Of a stretch of 21,801 bases of DNA, positions 17,684-21,801 are shown one piece after another; position 1 is the stretch's first letter; each line of letters starts with the position of its first letter. This DNA comes from Prochlorococcus sp. AG-670-O11. GTDB taxonomy: Bacteria; Cyanobacteriota; Cyanobacteriia; PCC-6307; Cyanobiaceae. The stretch is from positions 1 to 21,801 of the forward strand of contig QCTA01000010.1 in NCBI GenBank assembly GCA_003211335.1, given 5' to 3'. The notes beneath the pieces are model-generated. The model saw only the letters and a program-made list of their open reading frames with translations, had not been told where the DNA came from and made no database searches. Position numbers and translations under genes: made by a program.

Positions 17684-17836
17684 TTAATCATCATGATCAT
17701 CCCAAGGATCTGTTAGTTTTGCCGCTTTTGGACCAAAAGCTGTCCATAGTCCAAAACCTGTTAAAGCCAACAGTAAAGCAAGTATAGTTACTGCTACAGA
17801 AACAGCAGGATCTGGGGCGGATGATAAAGTTTGCAT
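17684..17836 (-). CDS. psbN: PsbN, photosystem II assembly/repair factor
   Basis: A 50-residue protein from ATG at 17836 to TAA at 17684. It has a short polar head (MQTLSSAPDPA), one membrane helix (about 12-33) and the typical tail LWTAFGPKAAKLTDPWDDHDD. PsbN is not a stable photosystem II subunit but is needed for assembly and repair of the reaction centre in plants. It is divergent from psbH, 79 bases apart, as in many cyanobacteria. Confidence 0.95.
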   Translation of the reverse strand: MQTLSSAPDPAVSVAVTILALLLALTGFGLWTAFGPKAAKLTDPWDDHDD

Positions 17837-17864
17837 CAATTTTGGTGAATTTTTGAACAATTTA

Positions 17865-17882
17865 TGTATTAGTTCTTATACA
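17865..17882. promoter_or_regulatory. Dyad in the psbN/psbH divergent promoter region
   Basis: TGTAT, eight bases, ATACA: a perfect 5-base inverted repeat in the 79-base gap between psbN and psbH. The half-sites resemble NtcA half-sites but are two bases too far apart for GTA-N8-TAC, so another regulator or chance is more likely. Confidence 0.35.
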
Positions 17883-17891
17883 ATAACGAAA

Positions 17892-17897
17892 TATAAT
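17892..17897 (+). promoter_or_regulatory. Possible -10 element of psbH
   Basis: A consensus TATAAT ends 18 bases before the psbH ATG. It would give a transcript starting near 17904 with a leader of about 12 bases. No clear -35 is seen, which is usual in picocyanobacteria. Confidence 0.4.
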
Positions 17898-17915
17898 TGA
17901 TTTAGAGAAATTACT

Positions 17916-18116
17916 ATGGGCCAAAAAACTGCATTAGGAAATCTTTTGAAAGCTATTGGAAATTCAGGTCAAGGTAAAGTTGTCCCTGGTTGGGGGGCAG
18001 TTCCTATTATGACCGTCATAGGTTTATTATTACTAGTCTTCCTTGTGATCCTTTTACAAATTTACAACCAATCCTTACTCCTTCAAGGATTCTCAGTAGA
18101 TTGGAACGGAAACTAA
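17916..18116 (+). CDS. psbH: Photosystem II reaction centre protein H
   Basis: 66 residues. It starts [19 protein letters not shown] with the cytoplasmic head typical of PsbH, continues [12 protein letters not shown] into a single membrane helix (about 30-50), and ends [11 protein letters not shown] on the lumenal side. PsbH is a low-mass photosystem II subunit near CP47 that influences plastoquinone exchange and repair. ATG at 17916 with only weak ribosome-binding sequence. It is transcribed away from psbN. I see no coding sequence in the 215 bases between it and pth. Confidence 0.95.
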   Translation: MGQKTALGNLLKAIGNSGQGKVVPGWGAVPIMTVIGLLLLVFLVILLQIYNQSLLLQGFSVDWNGN

Positions 18117-18168
18117 ATTTCCTAATTTATTTTTATGTAGTGATTTATCTTTATTGTGTAAATAACTT

Positions 18169-18218
18169 TTAAAAATATAAAATTCTATAATTATTAAAAA
18201 TATAAAATTCTATAATTA
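18169..18218. repeat. Exact tandem duplication of a 25-base AT-rich unit
   Basis: Two identical adjacent 25-base copies, 18169-18193 and 18194-18218, each running from TTAAAAATATAAAATTC to TATAATTA. Each copy contains a consensus TATAAT (18186-18191 and 18211-18216). It lies between psbH and pth. Confidence 0.9.
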
Positions 18219-18250
18219 ATTCTAGTAAGAAAATAAAATAATTTAAAATT

Positions 18251-18286
18251 CTTTGTCTTGCTGTACATTAAAGCAGCCTCACAAAG
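18251..18286 (+). terminator. Interrupted hairpin after psbH / before pth
   Basis: CTTTGT (18251-18256) pairs with ACAAAG (18281-18286), and GCTG (18260-18263) with CAGC (18274-18277), separated by a 3x3 internal loop and closed by a 10-base loop. The sequence after it is T-rich (TTTATATTTTAT). It may terminate psbH or lie in a long pth leader. It is noticeably richer in GC than its surroundings. Confidence 0.35.
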
Positions 18287-18295
18287 TTTATATTT

Positions 18296-18301
18296 TATAA
18301 T
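18296..18301 (+). promoter_or_regulatory. Possible -10 element of pth
   Basis: A consensus TATAAT 30 bases before the pth ATG, giving a predicted start near 18308 and a leader of about 24 bases. Two other TATAAT boxes lie upstream in the tandem repeat, so the true start is undecided. Confidence 0.35.
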
Positions 18302-18331
18302 TTATAGAAATTTACAGATAAAATTGCAGTT

Positions 18332-18940
18332 ATGGATAACAATGAGAAATTTATAATTGGTTTAGGCAATCCTGGCAAAGAATATATCAAAAATCGACAT
18401 AATATTGGATTTTTATTACTTGAAAGTTTTTCTGAAAAATATGATTTAAAATTTACTTTAAAAAACAAGCTTAAAAGTTGGTATGCAGAATTTAAAATAA
18501 ATAAATCAACTTATAGATTATTTATGCCTAACACTTTTATGAATAATAGTGGAGATGCTGTAAAGGCAATAGTGGATTGGTACAAGATAGATTTAGATCA
18601 GCTGTTTATAATAGTTGATGATATTGATCTCCCATTGGGCAAAATTAGATTTAGAAAAAAAGGAAGTTCTGGAGGACATAATGGTCTTAAAGATATAACT
18701 ATAAAATTACAGACTGAAAGTTTCAATAGGATAAAGATTGGAATAGGGTCCCCTCCCATAAATGAAAAAAATAAATACTTCAATACTATTTCTCATGTTT
18801 TAGGGAATATTACTCTAAAAGAAAGTTTAATTTTAGATAAAGTTTATAAACAATTAATCGAATCACTTATAAAATTAAATTCTTCCAATGAAGATTATAT
18901 TATTGGAGAACTAAATTCTTTCCATAGAGAAATGAATTGA
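18332..18940 (+). CDS. pth: Peptidyl-tRNA hydrolase
   Basis: 202 residues, usual length. It releases tRNA from peptidyl-tRNAs that drop off the ribosome. Conserved segments and residues are IIGLGNPGKEY with Asn12, NRHNIGF with the catalytic His23, PNTFMNNSG with Asn71, VDDIDLPLG with Asp96, and GSSGGHNGLKDI with Asn117, matching E. coli N10, H20, N68, D93 and N114. ATG at 18332. The DUF3146 gene follows after three bases, so the two are probably one operon. Confidence 0.96.
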   Translation: MDNNEKFIIGLGNPGKEYIKNRHNIGFLLLESFSEKYDLKFTLKNKLKSWYAEFKINKSTYRLFMPNTFMNNSGDAVKAIVDWYKIDLDQLFIIVDDIDLPLGKIRFRKKGSSGGHNGLKDITIKLQTESFNRIKIGIGSPPINEKNKYFNTISHVLGNITLKESLILDKVYKQLIESLIKLNSSNEDYIIGELNSFHREMN

Positions 18941-18943
18941 TAA

Positions 18944-19201
18944 ATGAAATCAAAGCCTGAGACGATAGCACACGTCAATGTAAAAGAATACTGCTTTACA
19001 AAAAAAGAAGTAAAAGGAGTTGTGGAAGCAAGTGATTTTAAGTGGTTCTTCACATGGTCATTTGGAAAAGGAATTTTGTTTGTAAACCCGCCTTTAGGCA
19101 GAGCATTAATTGAAGATTCATTATTGAGATTTCTTTTAAAGAAAGATTACGAGCTTGAAGCAGGAAATGAGTATAAATTTACTATTTCAGCCAAGTTTTA
19201 G
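18944..19201 (+). CDS. DUF3146 family protein (cyanobacterial, function unknown)
   Basis: 85 residues, soluble, without signal peptide. The sequence TIAHVNVKEYCF, then KWFFTWSFGKGILFVNPPLGRALIEDSL and a C-terminal DYELEAGNEYKFTISAKF match the pattern of DUF3146, a small family that I know only from cyanobacteria. No catalytic motif is evident; the beta-rich composition suggests a small barrel or ferredoxin-like fold (inference). It follows pth by three bases and its 3' end overlaps the convergent YqgF-like gene by 20 bases. Confidence 0.72.
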   Translation: MKSKPETIAHVNVKEYCFTKKEVKGVVEASDFKWFFTWSFGKGILFVNPPLGRALIEDSLLRFLLKKDYELEAGNEYKFTISAKF

Positions 19202-19619
19202 TCTTAAGTTTTTTACTAACATTAAATTTCATATTAAAATAATCTTCCATAATAATTAAGGCCGCTAATGCATCTAAATTTTTATTCAAAATAAATATCT
19301 CTCTTGGTAAAAAACATTTGATGCCTTTTAAAGGAAAAATTTCAAAATATCTTTGTTTAGCCCTATAAGTTGAATTTTTTTCTTCTGCAATAATCAAATT
19401 AGGAGCAAACTGATTTAAATCTTTTATGTACTTTTTACTACTTGTTCCATTCCCAATCAAAATCTGAACGTTCTTTTCGCTCTCATATTTTTTTTTAACA
19501 GCTTTTAAAAGTAAATGACTCTCAATAACTAATGCTTCAAAAATTTTTTTTTCTTTTATATCAGCTGTGATTATTCCACATTTTGATATCCCTGGATCAA
19601 TAGCTATAACTCTAGACAT
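19182..19619 (-). CDS. YqgF/RuvX-like RNase H-fold nuclease, probable
   Basis: 145 residues. It opens with MSRVIAIDPGISKCGIITAD, the first strand-loop of an RNase H-like fold with Asp8. A second acidic site follows at Glu79/Glu80 (LIIAEEKNST) and a third at Asp116 (NLDALAALIIMED), the spacing expected for a Holliday-junction-resolvase or YqgF-like active site. GNGTSSKK resembles the G-x-G-T/S segment of that superfamily. A role in rRNA processing or DNA recombination is inferred from the fold only. The ATG directly follows the TAG stop of the DUF3084 gene with no gap, so they form one operon. The last 20 bases overlap the DUF3146 gene on the other strand. Confidence 0.7.
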   Translation of the reverse strand: MSRVIAIDPGISKCGIITADIKEKKIFEALVIESHLLLKAVKKKYESEKNVQILIGNGTSSKKYIKDLNQFAPNLIIAEEKNSTYRAKQRYFEIFPLKGIKCFLPREIFILNKNLDALAALIIMEDYFNMKFNVSKKLKTKTWLK

Positions 19620-20591
19620 CTAAGTTTTTGGATAATTTATATTTAGTTCAACAATTACGGGTTGAGCAGTCTTACTATTAATAAGAGATACTGCTTCTAA
19701 CTCAAAATTAGTTTTATTGTTTTTATTTAAGAACTCTCTTAATTCTTTTACAGAATCGCCTCGCAATTTAATTTCATTTGTAAGAGAACCTCTTCTCTTG
19801 ATTTCAGCTAAACTCGACGATAGTAGAAAATTTACCTTATCGCCAAAAACTTTTTTATTAAAATCTTCTTTTTTGAAATCAATTTTAGTAATCTTTTCAC
19901 CTTTTCTTACTATTATTTTATTCTCTGTTATTTCTGGAAAAGCATACACAAAGTTTTCCCCAATTAAAACATTCCTTACAGATTTTATATTAATTACCCA
20001 ATTACCACCTTTTAAAATAGTATTTTGCATCTCTTGGATATGATTCTTTCTCAATAACAATAAGTTTCTGACGTCTTTACTCTTAGGTTTTACTAACCTA
20101 TGAGTGTATCTATTAGCATTGATAATAATTTTTTCTATTTGAGATTTAACATCTTCTAGATTTGAAGATGTTATCTCTGAAATAATTAAAGATTGCCCAC
20201 TTCTTATTACAAATTTTCCACTCCTTAATGCGATAATATTTTTTTCTAATTGTTTAAATTCAATTTCTTTAGCTTTGATTTTATTTTCTAGTTCTTCTCT
20301 TTCTTTTTCTAAAGGTATCAAAACTTGTTTGCTTTCTTGAAGTTTTTTCTGTAAGTCTCCTAATCTAAAAAGACCAACTCTTAACTGTCTATTTACTAAT
20401 ATCATTAAGAACAAGGATGACGCACTTATCAAGCTACCTGTCAAAATTGTTATTAAAATTGCCGTTTTTTTTGGTCTTAACTTTAAAACACTTAATCTAG
20501 CCTTACCTATCTTGGAACCTAATAAGTCTCCTAAAGTTGAAATTAAACCTCCAAGCAGTAATAAGAAAATAATGAAAAGCCAACCAGACAA
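19620..20591 (-). CDS. DUF3084 family membrane-anchored coiled-coil protein
   Basis: 323 residues. Two N-terminal membrane helices (about 3-25 and 43-68) flank a basic loop (GSKIGKARLSVLKLRPKKT). They are followed by a coiled-coil stretch (about 78-122, rich in E/K/L/Q) and a long soluble part. This is the layout of DUF3084, a cyanobacterial family of unknown function. The start is the TTG at 20591: an in-frame TAG lies six bases upstream, and the family's N-terminus begins at this hydrophobic stretch. It is transcribed with the YqgF-like gene immediately downstream and follows ntcA by 52 bases, so readthrough from ntcA is possible. Confidence 0.82.
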   Translation of the reverse strand: MSGWLFIIFLLLLGGLISTLGDLLGSKIGKARLSVLKLRPKKTAILITILTGSLISASSLFLMILVNRQLRVGLFRLGDLQKKLQESKQVLIPLEKEREELENKIKAKEIEFKQLEKNIIALRSGKFVIRSGQSLIISEITSSNLEDVKSQIEKIIINANRYTHRLVKPKSKDVRNLLLLRKNHIQEMQNTILKGGNWVINIKSVRNVLIGENFVYAFPEITENKIIVRKGEKITKIDFKKEDFNKKVFGDKVNFLLSSSLAEIKRRGSLTNEIKLRGDSVKELREFLNKNNKTNFELEAVSLINSKTAQPVIVELNINYPKT

Positions 20592-20643
20592 AATCTATTT
20601 ATTTACTAATTATTACCATAATATAATCTTAATTGATTAAGTA

Positions 20644-21378
20644 TCAATTAAATCTTTTTGAAAGTGCTATTGGATCAAAAACTGTAATCTTCTTTCTTTC
20701 AATAGTTAGTAATCCTGAATCTTTCAAATCTCCTAGTAATCTTGTAATCGTGACTCTTGTAGAACCTATTGCCTCTGCTATAGCTTGATGTGAAAGTCGC
20801 AAATCAATAGTAATACCCTTTTCACTTGCCACTCCAAAATCTCGACACAAAACCATTAAAAAACTTACTAGACGAGATGACATGTCTCTATGAGTAAGAG
20901 TTTCTATCATTGTTTCTGTTTGTAGAATCCTGCTTGAAAGGCCTTGCAAAAGTAAAAGGCCAACGGATGCATCTGCTTCAATAGCTCTCAAAACAGAATT
21001 TGCAGGAGCTGTAATCATTTCAACTCTTGTAAAAGCAATCGAATGATAAAAACGATCGGATCTATGTCCTGTTAGAAGAGATAAAACACCAAAAAGGCTA
21101 TTTTCTCTTAACAATGCAACAGTAATTTCTTCACCCGATTCGTAAACTCTGGATAACCTTACTGCTCCTCTCCTTATTAAATAAACTCTTTCAGCAGGAT
21201 CTCCAGGGAAAAATATTGTTTTCGATCTCTCAACCATTTCTGTGCTAGCCCCTTCAAGTCCTTTTATGACTTCCATTAAAGTTCTATTGATTGGGAAACG
21301 TTCACCAACAGTATTAATAGTATTAAGTCGGGAAGGTTGCGGAGTAAAGCGACTGAATCCTTTAGAAGCAGGTAACAT
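20644..21378 (-). CDS. ntcA: Global nitrogen regulator NtcA (CRP/FNR family)
   Basis: 244 residues from the ATG at 21378. An upstream in-frame start at 21441 would lie before the predicted transcription start and is rejected. The protein has the cAMP-receptor-like beta-barrel ([22 protein letters not shown], then [11 protein letters not shown]), the dimerisation helix, and a C-terminal helix-turn-helix [21 protein letters not shown] (195-215), the near-invariant NtcA recognition region. NtcA senses 2-oxoglutarate (nitrogen shortage), partners with PipX, and activates genes for nitrogen uptake and assimilation such as amt1 and glnA. About 20 residues longer at the N-terminus than freshwater forms. 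Autoregulated, judging from the promoter. Confidence 0.97.
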   Translation of the reverse strand: MLPASKGFSRFTPQPSRLNTINTVGERFPINRTLMEVIKGLEGASTEMVERSKTIFFPGDPAERVYLIRRGAVRLSRVYESGEEITVALLRENSLFGVLSLLTGHRSDRFYHSIAFTRVEMITAPANSVLRAIEADASVGLLLLQGLSSRILQTETMIETLTHRDMSSRLVSFLMVLCRDFGVASEKGITIDLRLSHQAIAEAIGSTRVTITRLLGDLKDSGLLTIERKKITVFDPIALSKRFN

Positions 21379-21397
21379 AAATATTTTTACTTTTAAA

Positions 21398-21439
21398 AAT
21401 TTAAGGAGACAGACAGAAATATCTTGTATCAACAGTAAC
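21398..21439 (-). promoter_or_regulatory. ntcA: NtcA-activated class II promoter of ntcA
   Basis: On the minus strand GTTACTGTTGATAC (21426-21439) fits GTA-N8-TAC with one mismatch and also the older TGT-N10-ACA form. Exactly 22 bases later comes TAAATT (21398-21403), matching TA-N3-T. This spacing centres the box near -41.5 and puts the start near 21391, 13 bases before the ATG at 21378. Confidence 0.7.
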
Positions 21440-21518
21440 ATTTTTCAATTCTTACATTTTTTTTTAAATCTATTATTTGAAAAATTCTAACTTTTTAGAA
21501 GCTACTTTAAGGAAAATT

Positions 21519-21534
21519 ACACTATATGCAGTGT
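21519..21534. promoter_or_regulatory. Inverted repeat between ntcA and the cobO-like gene
   Basis: ACACT, six bases, AGTGT: a perfect 5-base dyad of 16 bases in the 202-base divergent gap, 15 bases upstream of the -10 of the cobO-like gene. It may be an operator. The rest of the gap holds the ntcA promoter and the -10 listed next. Confidence 0.3.
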
Positions 21535-21548
21535 TTTAAAATTCAAAC

Positions 21549-21554
21549 TATACT
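21549..21554 (+). promoter_or_regulatory. Possible -10 element of the cobO-like gene
   Basis: TATACT (five of six consensus bases) 26 bases before the ATG at 21581, giving a predicted start near 21561 and a leader of about 20 bases. No clear -35. Confidence 0.4.
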
Positions 21555-21580
21555 GAATGTAGAAAAAATAATCAAAAATA

Positions 21581-21801
21581 ATGGTAGCAAGCTCTTCAAA
21601 TAGTTATCTAACAAGTAATAATGAAGTTGTAAACATAAATGCAAATAAAGAATTTAAATTAAGAAAGATAAATCAAAATGGTCAGATTCAGATTTACCAA
21701 TCTTCTTATAGAGGAAGTTATTCATCCATTATCAGAGACTCACTAAGAAATGCAGCTTTAGGTAGAAAGGTACTTTTAGTGCAATTAATGAAGGGAGGTG
21801 T
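21581..21801 (+). CDS. CobO-like P-loop protein (putative cob(I)alamin adenosyltransferase), 5' part
   Basis: The first 73 residues of a protein that runs off the right edge. A 30-residue Asn/Ser-rich head is followed by NGQIQIYQSSYRGSYSSII, then LGRKVLLVQLMKGG. The order (strand, glycine loop, helix, strand ending in Q-x-x-KGG) matches the N-terminus of CobO/BtuR-type corrinoid adenosyltransferases and their cyanobacterial paralogues. The loop YRGSYSS lacks the GKS/T lysine of a standard Walker A motif, so it may be a diverged paralogue with another role. It is divergent from ntcA. The absence of the C-terminus limits the call. Confidence 0.6.
   Translation, partial: MVASSSNSYLTSNNEVVNINANKEFKLRKINQNGQIQIYQSSYRGSYSSIIRDSLRNAALGRKVLLVQLMKGG

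Noticed and set aside
17866..17881. GTA-N10-TAC between psbN and psbH as an NtcA box
   Set aside because: NtcA boxes have eight bases between half-sites; ten is outside the accepted spacing, so it is listed only as an unassigned dyad.
18117..18331. A missed small gene (for example a TatA-like protein) between psbH and pth
   Set aside because: No frame on either strand gives a membrane helix plus amphipathic helix or any recognisable small protein; the spacer holds only repeats, TATAAT boxes and a hairpin.
1..21801. CRISPR array, insertion sequence, prophage or defence system
   Set aside because: No spaced repeats, transposase, integrase or terminal inverted repeats were seen; every long frame is accounted for by housekeeping or cyanobacterial core families.

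Overview
The window reads as a stretch of core chromosome from a low-GC marine picocyanobacterium, most probably Prochlorococcus of a low-GC (high-light type) clade. The evidence is the strongly AT-rich DNA, the photosystem II genes psbH, psbN and psbI, the nitrogen regulator NtcA, several small protein families known only from cyanobacteria (DUF3155, DUF3181, DUF3146, DUF3084, DUF3769-type LptD), a plant/cyanobacterial-type IspH, very short intergenic gaps and almost no mobile DNA. Assignments rest on reading motifs by eye; no database search was possible.

Layout. 1-2434: the 3' end of cobS (+), a GAF-type sensor histidine kinase (-) split by a single-base frameshift, a DUF3155 gene (+), and an alpha/beta-hydrolase esterase (-) split by two single-base frameshifts. 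2468-8349: purH (+), then a minus-strand series sfsA, amt1, ispH, doxX-like; amt1 has an NtcA box upstream and a strong intrinsic terminator. 8423-10715: murJ (+), two small minus-strand genes (DUF3181 and a two-helix membrane protein) and tRNA-Arg(ACG). 10794-15371: a tightly packed plus-strand cluster glyA-cinA-leuC-leuD (folate/serine, NMN salvage, leucine synthesis). 15377-17836: minus-strand psbN, psbI and an LptD-like outer-membrane protein. 17916-19201: plus-strand psbH, pth, DUF3146. 19182-21378: minus-strand ntcA, DUF3084, YqgF-like nuclease. 21581-end: 5' part of a CobO-like P-loop protein (+).

How it works together. Two nitrogen-control elements are visible in the DNA: ntcA is preceded by a textbook class II NtcA promoter (GTT-N8-TAC, 22 bases, TAAATT), implying autoregulation, and amt1 by a perfect GTA-N8-TAC, so the regulator and one of its expected targets lie in the same window. 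The photosystem genes psbN and psbI run straight into lptD with a 13-base gap.

I see no CRISPR, transposon, prophage or clearly novel multi-gene system. The most notable anomalies are three +1 homopolymer frameshifts confined to the first 2.4 kb (recent decay or sequence error), an exact 25-base tandem duplication that doubles a TATAAT box between psbH and pth, and several unexplained dyads in divergent promoters.
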